The position numbers and the translations under genes were made by a program. From positions 60,065-124,064 of the forward strand of contig NZ_BMTV01000021.1 of NCBI RefSeq assembly GCF_014649855.1: DNA of 64,000 bases, read 5' to 3'. The stretch is from Streptomyces roseolus (lineage in GTDB: Bacteria; Actinomycetota; Actinomycetes; Streptomycetales; Streptomycetaceae). Under the pieces are notes generated by a model, which saw nothing but the letters and a program-made list of their open reading frames with translations, was not told the origin of the DNA and did not search any database. This document shows, one piece after another, positions 8,463-15,602 of the stretch. The stretch's first letter is position 1, and every line of letters starts with the position of its first letter.

Positions 8463-9221
8463 ATGGCCGACGCACCGTACAAGCTGATCCTCCTCCGCCA
8501 CGGCGAGAGCGAGTGGAACGAGAAAAATCTGTTCACCGGATGGGTGGACGTGAACCTCACCGCGAAGGGCGAGAAGGAGGCGACGCGCGGCGGCGAGCTG
8601 CTCAAGGACGCCGGCCTGCTCCCCGACGTGCTGCACACCTCCCTCCAGAAGCGCGCCATCCGCACCGCCCAGCTCGCGCTGGAGTCCGCGGACCGTCACT
8701 GGATCCCGGTGCACCGCTCCTGGCGCCTGAACGAGCGTCACTACGGCGCCCTCCAGGGCAAGGACAAGGCCCAGACCCTCGCCGAGTTCGGCGAGGAGCA
8801 GTTCATGCTCTGGCGCCGCTCGTACGACACCCCGCCGCCGCCGCTCGCCGACGACGCCGAGTACTCCCAGGCCGGCGACGCCCGCTACGCCACCATCCCG
8901 CCGGAGCTGCGCCCGCAGACCGAGTGCCTCAAGGACGTCGTGGAGCGCATGCTCCCGTACTGGTACGACGGCATCGTCCCGGACCTCCTCGCCGGCCGCA
9001 CCGTCCTGGTCGCCGCCCACGGCAACAGCCTCCGCGCCCTGGTGAAGCACCTCGACGGCATCTCCGACGCCGACATCGCGGGCCTCAACATCCCCACCGG
9101 CATCCCCCTCTCGTACGAGCTCGACGAGAACTTCAAGCCCCTCAACCCCGGCGGCACCTACCTCGACCCGGAGGCCGCCGCGGCCGCCATCGAGGCCGTC
9201 AAGAACCAGGGCAAGAAGTAG
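8463..9221 (+). CDS. gpmA: 2,3-bisphosphoglycerate-dependent phosphoglycerate mutase
   Basis: A 252-residue glycolytic enzyme interconverting 3- and 2-phosphoglycerate in the cytosol. The phospho-accepting His is in LLRHGESEWNEKN near residue 11, the acid/base Glu in LNERHYGALQGKDK, and the second catalytic His in VAAHGNSLRALVKHLDG. The length and the C-terminal PLNPGGTYLDPEAA agree with the cofactor-dependent family. The start is ATG 8463, only about 126 bases from the divergent MFS start. A strong hairpin terminator follows within 20 bases of the stop. Confidence 0.96.
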   Translation: MADAPYKLILLRHGESEWNEKNLFTGWVDVNLTAKGEKEATRGGELLKDAGLLPDVLHTSLQKRAIRTAQLALESADRHWIPVHRSWRLNERHYGALQGKDKAQTLAEFGEEQFMLWRRSYDTPPPPLADDAEYSQAGDARYATIPPELRPQTECLKDVVERMLPYWYDGIVPDLLAGRTVLVAAHGNSLRALVKHLDGISDADIAGLNIPTGIPLSYELDENFKPLNPGGTYLDPEAAAAAIEAVKNQGKK

Positions 9222-9237
9222 TCACTCCTTGCGAAAG

Positions 9238-9274
9238 AGCCCCCTCCCTGCGGTTTCTCCGTAGGGAGGGGGCT
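9238..9274 (+). terminator. Rho-independent terminator of gpmA
   Basis: The stem AGCCCCCTCCCTGCGG pairs with CCGTAGGGAGGGGGCT around a short TTTCT loop, with one wobble, and is followed by TCTTCG. It starts 16 bases after the gpmA stop codon. Confidence 0.85.
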
Positions 9275-9305
9275 TCTTCGTGGGCTCGGGCCGCCTGTGG
9301 GCCCG

Positions 9306-9602
9306 TCAGGGGGGCGGGGCCGTGCTCTCGCCGGACTTCGGTTCCTCTCTGGCTTCGGCCTGGGCGCCGGCGCTTCGCAGCGCGGTGACGGCATCGTCGG
9401 CGTCGTCCTGGGGCCAGGACTTCATGACGGTGACGGGAGCCTGCCGCGTGAGCACCCGGCTGTGCCAGAGGCTGAGCCCCGTCAGCCGACGTACGGCCTG
9501 GACCACGTCCATCTCGCGCGGCCCGCAGTCGAGGAGCGCGACGTCGTAGGCCCGCTCATCGCAGATCAAGGTGACGTACACGGTCTCGTCCCCGTCGTCC
9601 AT
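9306..9602 (-). CDS. Ribosomal L7/L12 C-terminal-domain-like protein (not rplL)
   Basis: From ATG 9602 this encodes 98 residues. The middle matches the L7/L12 C-terminal fold pattern: YDVALLDCGPREMDVVQAVR is followed by RLTGLSLWHSRVLTRQAPV and AVTALRSAGAQAEAR. These equal the family's xDVxLxxxGxxKIxVIKxVR, ELTGLGLKEAKxLVDxAP and LExAGAxVELK. It lacks the N-terminal dimerisation domain and hinge of true L7/L12, and the usual Lys residues of the EF-G-contact face are mostly replaced. Small proteins of this kind recur in Streptomyces accessory regions; their function is unknown. An upstream extension of the frame to 9746 is open but looks non-coding. Confidence 0.65.
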   Translation of the reverse strand: MDDGDETVYVTLICDERAYDVALLDCGPREMDVVQAVRRLTGLSLWHSRVLTRQAPVTVMKSWPQDDADDAVTALRSAGAQAEAREEPKSGESTAPPP

Positions 9603-9769
9603 CACGTCCCCCGGTTCCTCGGTTCCTCGGTGACGGGGAGCGTAGACACCCTCGAAGACGCCGGCCACGGCTTTTCGCGTGCGCCCCCGGCTGCTCGGCA
9701 CGAGGTGGGCGTACACCCGCGGCGTCAGAGGCGGAGGGCCTGTCACAGGTTTCTCTGCCTCATCAAGGC

Positions 9770-9801
9770 GGCCCCTGACCGATCTAACTGGTCAGGGGCC
9801 G
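9770..9801. terminator. Hairpin terminator beside the tRNA-Ser fragment
   Basis: GGCCCCTGACC pairs with GGTCAGGGGCC around the eight-base loop GATCTAAC. On the minus strand it lies about ten bases after the tRNA-Ser 3' end and is followed by GCCTT, the usual arrangement for a tRNA terminator. The symmetric stem could also act on the plus strand. Confidence 0.75.
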
Positions 9802-9811
9802 TCCGTCTGCG

Positions 9812-9868
9812 CGGCGGGTGGGGGATTCGAACCCACGGCGCTCGTGCCACGACGGTTTTCAAGACCGT
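9812..9868 (-). pseudogene. tRNA-Ser(TGA) 3' half: candidate attachment site
   Basis: On the minus strand I read an anticodon arm ACGGT-CTTGAAA-ACCGT (anticodon TGA), then a serine-type long variable arm TCGTGGCACGA. A T arm with TTCGAAT loop follows, then the acceptor strand ACCCGCC with G as discriminator, and a terminator. The D arm and the 5' acceptor strand GGCGGGT are missing. The 31 bases that would separate an acceptor from the anticodon arm are too many and do not fold as a D arm. The T stem has one T-C mismatch. Integrative elements that use tRNA genes leave exactly such 3' halves. No CCA is encoded. Confidence 0.7.
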
Positions 9869-10332
9869 GTACGGATCGACGCTCCCACAGCGTCGAGTGC
9901 ACCCACGGCCGCGTGGATGTGAGCCGGGCCGCGACGCAACCGTTCGCCCGCGCACCACCAGGACGGTCGCTCTTCCGCGTCCTCCCTCGGATGCATGCCC
10001 AGGCCGTGTTCGGGACACAGGGGCCACACCTGCCACAGAAGCTCCATGACGGTCTCCTGCGCGGCATCGGCGACGCTCGCCAGTGCGGAGGCAAGGCTGT
10101 CCTGTGAGTCCGGGTCCAAGTGGTTGCCCTGCCACTCGCCGTTGGCCATGGCGACGTAGACGTTCTCCGGCTCCTCCGCGTCGTAGGACGGAAGGGCCAG
10201 CAGCCGCAGGGGTTCCAGCTGGGGAAGCGTCACCGCCAGGTCCCGGTTCAGAAGGGCGAGAGCCTGGTCCCACACCGGGTACTCGCCCGGCGAGACGCGG
10301 CGAGGCTCAGGGGGGTCGAAGAGAGCGCACAT
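9859..10332 (-). CDS. Hypothetical protein ending inside the tRNA-Ser fragment
   Basis: ATG 10332 has GGAGG nine bases upstream and gives 157 residues. Recognisable but unnamed features are DAEEPENVYVAMANGEWQGN, ETVMELLWQVWPLCPEHGLG and the Trp/Cys pair in PSWWCAG. Proteins of this look are common hypothetical proteins in Streptomyces; I know of no function. It is soluble with no signal peptide. The last residues (AVGASIRTRS) run into the tRNA-Ser anticodon arm and the stop TGA is the anticodon itself. The native C-terminus may therefore have been changed by the recombination that left the tRNA fragment. Confidence 0.6.
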   Translation of the reverse strand: MCALFDPPEPRRVSPGEYPVWDQALALLNRDLAVTLPQLEPLRLLALPSYDAEEPENVYVAMANGEWQGNHLDPDSQDSLASALASVADAAQETVMELLWQVWPLCPEHGLGMHPREDAEERPSWWCAGERLRRGPAHIHAAVGALDAVGASIRTRS

Positions 10333-10657
10333 GAGCACCATCCTCCGCCACGCCAGGGGCGGCCCCCCTCACCCAACAGCGCCGCACCCTGCGAAGACCG
10401 TGTGCGGGGCTGATGTCAGCGGCTGACATCAACGACGCTGGACGGGTGCGTACACCAGCGCCTCTGCCCAGCCGTCGCACAGTCGACGGAAGCCGCCGCA
10501 GCGGGCCCGGATCGAACTCCTAAAGAGGTGTTCTCAGCTGTTGTGCGCCCCCACGCCCCTGCGGACAGGGGGCATGCACCCGCATGCGCCTTCCGCGGAG
10601 CCAGGAGCGCTCGACACACTCTGCTGGTCTGTCCGTCCGATGGCACCAGGGGGAGTA
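10333..10657. other. Intergenic region with a palindrome
   Basis: About 325 bases between the hypothetical gene and a small zinc-finger gene on opposite strands, so both promoters should lie here. It contains the perfect inverted repeat listed separately. I see no credible coding region; the open frames across it are of poor composition. Confidence 0.4.
10411..10431. promoter_or_regulatory. Perfect palindrome, operator-like
   Basis: TGATGTCAGC and GCTGACATCA form a perfect ten-base inverted repeat around one G. It lies about 80 bases upstream of the minus-strand hypothetical gene (start 10332) and has no T tract. A dimeric regulator site is more likely than a terminator. No regulator gene is adjacent. 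Confidence 0.5.
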
Positions 10658-10807
10658 GTGGCTCGAACGCAGTCCACGTGCGGAGCGCTCACGCAGAAGG
10701 GGACCCGGTGTCAGCGCCTGGCCATGATCGGAGCGTCCCGGTGTGACCGTCACCGCGGCGAGTGGTCCTCCTACGAGGTCCAGAAGCGCAAGGCGAAGAA
10801 GAAGTAG
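10658..10807 (+). CDS. Small Cys/His zinc-finger-like protein
   Basis: GTG 10658 follows AGGGGG and gives 49 residues; an ATG six codons upstream (10640) is an alternative. The core STCGALTQKGTRCQRL followed by ASRCDRHRGEW has the spacing C-x8-C and then C-x2-H. This is a recurrent small zinc-binding motif of phage, plasmid and island proteins, usually written CGAxTKxGxPC...CxxH. The tail is very basic (VQKRKAKKK), which suggests nucleic-acid binding. It lies alone in the accessory patch. Confidence 0.5.
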   Translation: MARTQSTCGALTQKGTRCQRLAMIGASRCDRHRGEWSSYEVQKRKAKKK

Positions 10808-11126
10808 CCGGCCGCTGGGCCCGCGTCGCTCCAGCTCCCCGCGAGGGCTCCCTCGCCGCCGGCGTGCGCGCAGCCCGTACACGCCCGGGCGAGCATGGTG
10901 GCCGTCGCGGCCCCTCGCCTTCCTGGGAAGGCCGTCCGAGTCATCCGCACCGCCCCCGCCCCCTCGCCTCGCGTCCGCCCCCGACTCCGACTGAACGCGT
11001 TCAGAATAGAGGCGGGGGGAGGAGTGCGGCCGCAAGGGCCGGGCATCGGCGGGGACGGGGGACGGCGGGGGCGGGGAACGGGCCCCCGGGGCGGCCGCGA
11101 AGCGCCGTACGGGTGAAGGCGGCGGG
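10808..11126. other. Intergenic region without recognisable features
   Basis: About 320 bases between the small zinc-finger gene and the convergent lipoprotein gene. It contains CTGAACGCGTTCAG, a short perfect inverted repeat near 10990-11003. The rest is GC-rich with no gene, and no terminator with a T tract is evident. Confidence 0.35.
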
Positions 11127-11660
11127 TCAGTGTTGCTGGGTGCCGCCCGCGGCCTCGTCGCAGGCGCGGTCGCGGAAGTCGTCGAGGGAGGAGACGCGGA
11201 TCTCGTCGTCGAGGGTGTAGCGGACCTGGCCGGGCTTCAGGCGGGCCAGGTCCTCCGGCGTGAAGCTCACCGGGGTGGCCGACCAGGAGCCGTCCTCGGT
11301 CCAGCCGGCGAGGCGGTAGCTGCGGCCCTTCTCCAGGCGGGCGGTCCGGGTCTCCGGGGTCCAGCGCTCCGCCTCGGGGGCGCCCGCGGTCTGCATCAGG
11401 GGCCAGGAGGTGAAGCCGGTGACCGGGCCGTCGTGGCGCCAGTCGCCGGTGATCTCCCGGGACTCCTTCGGCACGTCGTCGGGGTAGAGCATCGCCCCGT
11501 CCACGTGGTCGTGGCACATCAGGAGGACGCCGAGCGGGGTGCCGTCCTCCGCCACCGAGACGCCCGCGAGGCCGGCCGGGGTCGTCGCGCAGCCCGTGAG
11601 CAGCAGGGCGGCGGCACCGGCCGCTGCCGCCGTGAGGAGGGTCGCTCGCGCGGAGGGCAT
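11127..11660 (-). CDS. Putative lipoprotein
   Basis: This 177-residue protein has a signal peptide ending in the lipobox LLLTGC at residues 19-24, so it should be anchored to the outer face of the membrane by the Cys. The mature part is Trp-rich with repeated motifs of the kind GDWRHDGPVTGFTSWPLM and GWTEDGSWSATPVSFTPEDL, followed by GQVRYTL. It has the look of a small beta-rich domain of unknown function. No enzyme motif is visible. It stands alone and is divergent from an acetyltransferase. Confidence 0.75.
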   Translation of the reverse strand: MPSARATLLTAAAAGAAALLLTGCATTPAGLAGVSVAEDGTPLGVLLMCHDHVDGAMLYPDDVPKESREITGDWRHDGPVTGFTSWPLMQTAGAPEAERWTPETRTARLEKGRSYRLAGWTEDGSWSATPVSFTPEDLARLKPGQVRYTLDDEIRVSSLDDFRDRACDEAAGGTQQH

Positions 11661-11756
11661 GGCCGCAATTCTGGCGGGCCGAGGGGCGGCCTGCCCAGGG
11701 GGTGACCGGCGGTAATTCGAGGTGGGCCGGGGCGGGCCGTCGCTACCGTCCTGTCC

Positions 11757-12224
11757 ATGCCACGATCACCACGCCTGGAGCCGGTCACCCCCGCCACCCT
11801 GGACGCCGCCCTCGCCCTGCGGGTCCACCCCCATCAGGAGAAGAACGTCGCGCCCGTCGTGACGTCGCTGGCCGAGGCGTACGTCCACGGGGAGACCGCC
11901 TGGCCCCGCCTGGTCTTCGACGGCGACCGGCCCGTCGGCTTCCTCATGGCCTTCCTCGACATCGTCTGGGACGAGGAGAAGGACCCCGGAGACCGGCGCA
12001 GCGGGCTGTGGCGCCTGAACATCGCCGCCGACGTGCAGGGCGAGGGGTACGGGCGCTTCGCCGTCGACGCCGTCGCCGAGGAGCTGCGCCGCAGGGGAGC
12101 CGGACGGATGTACGTGACCTGGGAGCCCGACGAGGACGGGCCCGGCGCGTTCTACCGCCGGCTCGGGTTCCGTACCACGGGGGAGGAGAGCGGCGGGCAG
12201 GTCGTCGGCGTGCTGGAGCTGTGA
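11757..12224 (+). CDS. GNAT family N-acetyltransferase
   Basis: A 155-residue acetyltransferase of the Gcn5 fold. Visible elements are PVGFLMAFLDIVWDEEKDP (strand 4), LWRLNIAADVQGEGYGRFAV containing the acetyl-CoA loop Q/RxxGxG/A, and YVTWEPDEDGPGAFYRRLGF, where the Tyr typical of the family sits. It resembles spermine/spermidine-type (BltD-like) acetyltransferases, but the substrate cannot be assigned. The start is ATG 11757. It converges on the cysteine-rich gene across a perfect palindrome. Confidence 0.85.
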   Translation: MPRSPRLEPVTPATLDAALALRVHPHQEKNVAPVVTSLAEAYVHGETAWPRLVFDGDRPVGFLMAFLDIVWDEEKDPGDRRSGLWRLNIAADVQGEGYGRFAVDAVAEELRRRGAGRMYVTWEPDEDGPGAFYRRLGFRTTGEESGGQVVGVLEL

Positions 12225-12241
12225 TGAGGGGGAGAGGGCGA

Positions 12242-12269
12242 GGGGAGGGGCTCCCGGGAGCCCCTCCCC
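12242..12269. terminator. Perfect 28-bp palindrome, bidirectional terminator
   Basis: Two 14-base arms, the first reading GGGGAGGGGCTCCC, are exact reverse complements with no loop. It lies between the convergent acetyltransferase and cysteine-rich genes, 18 and 13 bases from their stops, and can terminate both. No T tract follows. Confidence 0.75.
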
Positions 12270-12282
12270 CGGCCCGTAGGCC

Positions 12283-12435
12283 TCAGCCCGAGCAGCCGCC
12301 GCACTGGCACGGCGCGCCCGACTGGCAGCCGCAGCCGCAGCCCGAGCCGCAGCCGCAGGCGCCGAGGACCGGCAGGTGCGTCCGCTCGCGCGGGGCCTGC
12401 GCCGCGGTCTCGGTGGTGATGGGGGAATCGGCCAT
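12283..12435 (-). CDS. Small cysteine-rich, metallothionein-like protein
   Basis: ATG 12435 is preceded by GGGAGGGA, a strong ribosome site, and gives 50 residues. The first half is a polar leader (MADSPITTETAAQAPRERTH). The second half holds nine cysteines in CxC and CxxxC spacings (ACGCGSGCGCGCQSGAPCQC and then GGCSG). The density of CxC pairs suggests metal binding, as in bacterial metallothioneins. Alternatively it could be a precursor peptide, but no modification enzyme is adjacent. It lies just downstream of phoU in the same direction, with its own ribosome site. Confidence 0.65.
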   Translation of the reverse strand: MADSPITTETAAQAPRERTHLPVLGACGCGSGCGCGCQSGAPCQCGGCSG

Positions 12436-12552
12436 GGGGTCCCTCCCTGACGGGACGCGGATCGTCCCTCGTCCCCCATTCCATGCCCGCCCGGACCGGC
12501 GCATCAACGGCGCACGGAAGCCCCGTGCGCCCGTGCGCCCTCTCCGCGCGCC

Positions 12553-13233
12553 TTACGCGCCCTCGACCGGGGCGTCCTGCGGCTGGAGCTCGTCCGCGTG
12601 CTCGCCCGTCACCAGGTAGACGACGCGCTTCGCCACCGACACCGCGTGGTCGGCGAACCGCTCGTAGTACCGGCCGAGCAGCGTCACGTCCACGGCCGTC
12701 TCGATGCCGTGCTTCCACCGGTCGTCCATCAGGTGCTGGAAGAGCGCCCGGTGCAGCAGGTCCATCTCGTCGTCGTCCTGCTCCAGCTGCATCGCCAGGT
12801 CGACGTCCTTGGTGATGATGACCTCGGCGGCCTTCGCCATCAGGCGCTGCGCCAGCTGGCCCATCTGGAGGATTGTCGCGTGCAGGTCGTTGGGGACCGC
12901 GCGGTCCGGGAAGCGCAGCCGGGTCAGCTTGGCCACGTGCTGGGCCAGGTCGCCGGAGCGCTCCAGGTCGGCGCTCATCCGCAGCGAGGTGACCACGATC
13001 CGCAGGTCCGTCGCCACCGGCTGCTGGCGCGCGAGCAGCGCTATCGCCCGTGCCTCCAGGTCGTGCTGGAGGTCGTCGACCTTCTGGTCCGCGGCGATCA
13101 CGCTCTCCGCGAGCTTCAGGTCCGCGTCGAGCATCGCCGTGGTGGCGCGCCCGATCGCCGATCCGACCAGGCGGGCCATCTCGACCAGGCCCTCGCCGAT
13201 CGAATCAAGTTCCTCGTGGTACGCGTCCCGCAT
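12553..13233 (-). CDS. phoU: Phosphate transport/signalling regulator PhoU
   Basis: This 226-residue all-alpha protein has the two repeated PhoU helical bundles. The metal-binding E/DxxxD motifs are visible in ADLERSGDLAQHVAKL and in GRYYERFADHAVSVAKRVVY. It restrains the PhoR kinase when phosphate is plentiful, together with the Pst transporter. The start is ATG 13233 with GAGAGGGA upstream. It is divergent from phoR-phoP, and the shared 266-base region carries 11-bp-phased PHO boxes, so PhoP probably controls both directions. Confidence 0.94.
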   Translation of the reverse strand: MRDAYHEELDSIGEGLVEMARLVGSAIGRATTAMLDADLKLAESVIAADQKVDDLQHDLEARAIALLARQQPVATDLRIVVTSLRMSADLERSGDLAQHVAKLTRLRFPDRAVPNDLHATILQMGQLAQRLMAKAAEVIITKDVDLAMQLEQDDDEMDLLHRALFQHLMDDRWKHGIETAVDVTLLGRYYERFADHAVSVAKRVVYLVTGEHADELQPQDAPVEGA

Positions 13234-13333
13234 GGATGTCCCTCTCTCCGGGAGTGCCTCTTCTTCAGGGGGTCGCTCTGCACCCCCACGCTCCCACGTT
13301 CGGCCCCCTGTGCGTCCGGCTCCATCCCCTCGT

Positions 13334-13366
13334 GTGAACCACCTCTGGCCTGAAGGTGAACTCTGG
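13334..13366 (-). promoter_or_regulatory. PHO box (three 11-bp units), phoU side
   Basis: Two GTGAAC cores (13334 and 13356) are exactly 22 bases apart, separated by a weaker unit with TGAAG. This gives three 11-base direct repeat units. On the minus strand the core reads GTTCAC, the known Streptomyces PHO-box consensus GTTCACC. The 11-base phasing matches the known PhoP site architecture. Confidence 0.8.
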
Positions 13367-13397
13367 GCGACGCGGCCCCTCGCCCCTTCCAGGGCAA

Positions 13398-13430
13398 ATG
13401 AACCGGTCCCGTCTCCAGGGTGAACTCTGA
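13398..13430 (-). promoter_or_regulatory. Second PHO box (three 11-bp units)
   Basis: ATGAAC (13398) and GTGAAC (13420) are again 22 bases apart with a degenerate middle unit. The block starts 64 bases after the first PHO box and about 100 bases before the phoR start, so the two blocks are not on the same helical phase. One may serve each divergent promoter. Confidence 0.75.
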
Positions 13431-13499
13431 GCGACGAGTGTTCGAGCAGGCACTCGGACGGCTGGGAGAGTGTCCGTGACCACGCATAACCTGGATGGC

Positions 13500-14729
13500 A
13501 TGGACGTGAACGCGGCGGTCGCCGCATTGGCAGCGATCGCCGGCGTGTGCACCGGCGTGATCGCCATGCTGGCGTTCCGCTGGAGCGAACGCGACCAGGC
13601 GCGACCCACCCGTACCTCCCTGCACACCGACGCCGTGCTGCCGCCCGGCGTCGACACGGTGCTCTCCGTGCTGCGCTCCTCCGCGGTCGTGCTCGACGAG
13701 AGCGACTCCGTGGTGAAGGCCAGCTCGGCGGCGTACGCCCTCGGGCTCGTCCGCGGCGGGAAGCTGGCCGTGGAGCCGATGCTCAACATGGCCCGCGACA
13801 CCCGCAGGGACGGGGAGATACGCCAGGTCGAGCTGGACCTCCCCCGGCGCGGCGGCGGACGCGGCGAGGCCCTCGCGGTCTCGGCGCGGGTGGCCCCGCT
13901 CGGGTCGCGGCTCGTGCTGCTCCTGGTCGAGGACCTGACGGAGGCCCGCCGTATCGAAGCGGTACGGCGCGACTTCGTCGCGAACGTGAGCCACGAGCTG
14001 AAGACCCCGGTCGGGGCGCTCTCGCTGCTCTCCGAGGCCGTCATGGACGCCTCGGACGACCCCGAGGCGGTCATGCGCTTCGCGGGCCGGATGCAGATCG
14101 AGGCGACCCGGCTGACCAACCTGGTCCAGGAGCTCATCGACCTCTCGCGGGTGCAGAACGACGACCCGCTGGAGGACTCCGAGCCGGTGTCCGTGGACGA
14201 GCTGGTCGCCGAGGCGATCGACCGCTCGCGGCACCCGGCCTCCACCAAGCAGATCACCATGGCCTCCGGAGGCTCGGCCGACCTGTTCGTCTGGGGCAGC
14301 CGGGGCCAGCTCGCCGCCGCCCTCGGCAACCTCGTCGAGAACGCCGTCAACTACTCGCCGGCCCGGACCCGCGTGGGCATCGCCGCCCGCCGCGTCGCGG
14401 CCCCCGGCGGGGACCTCATCGAGATAGCCGTGACCGACCAGGGCATCGGCATCCCGGAGAAGGACCGCGAGCGGATCTTCGAGCGCTTCTACCGCGTCGA
14501 CCCGGCACGCTCGCGTGCCACCGGCGGTACGGGGCTCGGGCTCGCGATCGTCAAGCACGTGGCCGCCTCGCACGGCGGGGAGGTCACGGTGTGGAGCACC
14601 GAGGGGCAGGGCTCCACGTTCACCCTGCGGCTGCCCGAGGCGGGCTCCGCACGGGACCGCCGGACCGCCGCCTCCCTCACCCCCGATCTCATGACCGAAC
14701 CGCTTCCCGCACCGGAGGTCCTTCCGTGA
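13500..14729 (+). CDS. phoR: Phosphate sensor histidine kinase PhoR (SenX3 type)
   Basis: I prefer ATG 13500 (MDVNAAVAALAAIAG, 409 residues) over an in-frame GTG at 13470. One membrane segment lies at about residues 5-27, then a PAS-like region. The HisKA domain has phospho-His in DFVANVSHELKTPVGA, and the HATPase domain shows NLVENAVNYS, DQGIGIPEKD and GTGLGLAIVKHV. The kinase activates PhoP under phosphate limitation. Its stop overlaps the phoP start in GTGA, a sign of translational coupling. PHO boxes upstream suggest autoregulation. Confidence 0.94.
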   Translation: MDVNAAVAALAAIAGVCTGVIAMLAFRWSERDQARPTRTSLHTDAVLPPGVDTVLSVLRSSAVVLDESDSVVKASSAAYALGLVRGGKLAVEPMLNMARDTRRDGEIRQVELDLPRRGGGRGEALAVSARVAPLGSRLVLLLVEDLTEARRIEAVRRDFVANVSHELKTPVGALSLLSEAVMDASDDPEAVMRFAGRMQIEATRLTNLVQELIDLSRVQNDDPLEDSEPVSVDELVAEAIDRSRHPASTKQITMASGGSADLFVWGSRGQLAAALGNLVENAVNYSPARTRVGIAARRVAAPGGDLIEIAVTDQGIGIPEKDRERIFERFYRVDPARSRATGGTGLGLAIVKHVAASHGGEVTVWSTEGQGSTFTLRLPEAGSARDRRTAASLTPDLMTEPLPAPEVLP

Positions 14730-15406
14730 CCCGAGTCCTTGTCGTCGAGGATGAGGAATCCTTCAGCGACGCCCTGTCGTACATGCTCCGCAAGGAGGGC
14801 TTCGAGGTCGCCGTGGCGGCGACCGGGCCCGACGGCCTCGACGAGTTCGAGCGCAACGGAGCGGACCTCGTCCTCCTCGACCTGATGCTGCCGGGCCTGC
14901 CCGGCACAGAGGTCTGCCGCCAGCTGCGGGGGCGTTCCAACGTGCCGGTCATCATGGTGACCGCCAAGGACAGCGAGATCGACAAGGTCGTCGGCCTGGA
15001 GATAGGAGCCGACGACTACGTGACGAAGCCCTTCTCCTCGCGCGAGCTGGTCGCCCGCATCCGCGCGGTGCTGCGCCGGCGCGGCGAGCCGGAGGAGGTC
15101 ACCCCGGCGGCCCTGGAGGCCGGCCCGGTCCGCATGGACGTCGACCGCCACGTGGTGACGGTCGGCGGCGGAAAGATCGACCTCCCCCTGAAGGAGTTCG
15201 ACCTCCTGGAGATGCTGCTCCGCAACGCGGGCCGCGTCCTCACCCGCATGCAGCTCATCGACCGGGTCTGGGGCGCCGACTACGTGGGCGACACCAAGAC
15301 CCTCGACGTCCACGTCAAGCGCCTCCGCGCCAAGATTGAGCCCGACCCCGGCGCCCCCCGCTACCTGGTCACGGTCCGGGGCCTGGGCTACAAGTTCGAG
15401 CCGTAG
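14726..15406 (+). CDS. phoP: Phosphate response regulator PhoP (OmpR family)
   Basis: A 226-residue OmpR/PhoB-type regulator. The receiver carries VLVVEDEESF, the phospho-acceptor Asp in LVLLDLMLPG near residue 52, and the Lys in DDYVTKPFSSREL. The C-terminal winged helix shows LLRNAGRVLTRMQLIDRVWG and LDVHVKRLRAKIEPDPG, the recognition helix. It binds PHO boxes, including those upstream of its own operon. The GTG start at 14726 overlaps the phoR stop by four bases. Confidence 0.95.
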   Translation: MTRVLVVEDEESFSDALSYMLRKEGFEVAVAATGPDGLDEFERNGADLVLLDLMLPGLPGTEVCRQLRGRSNVPVIMVTAKDSEIDKVVGLEIGADDYVTKPFSSRELVARIRAVLRRRGEPEEVTPAALEAGPVRMDVDRHVVTVGGGKIDLPLKEFDLLEMLLRNAGRVLTRMQLIDRVWGADYVGDTKTLDVHVKRLRAKIEPDPGAPRYLVTVRGLGYKFEP

Positions 15407-15540
15407 GATCCGCCGGCTCCGCGGGCGCCGGACGGAGCCGGGCGCGCGCGGGGGCGGTTCGAGCCGGGCCCGCGTGTCCCGCGCCACCCGGTGACGGTCC
15501 GCGGGCTCCGCGGCGGGTTCGGGCCGTGCAGGGTCGTCGT

Positions 15541-15582
15541 ACGTCGAGAGGGGCGCCCCCGCGGGGGCGCCCCTCTCGACGT
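15541..15582. terminator. Perfect 42-bp palindrome, bidirectional terminator
   Basis: The two 21-base arms (first arm ACGTCGAGAGGGGCGCCCCC plus one G) are exact reverse complements with no spacer. It lies between the convergent phoP and lipoprotein genes, 134 bases after phoP and 20 bases from the lipoprotein stop. No T tract follows; in Streptomyces such T-less hairpins commonly end transcription. Confidence 0.75.
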
Positions 15583-15602
15583 CGTACGGGCGTGGCCGCG
15601 GC

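Noticed and set aside
9306..11126. Integrated prophage or ICE
   Set aside because: A tRNA fragment and small orphan genes suggest an old insertion, but no integrase, excisionase, replication or transfer gene is visible, so only an eroded scar can be claimed.
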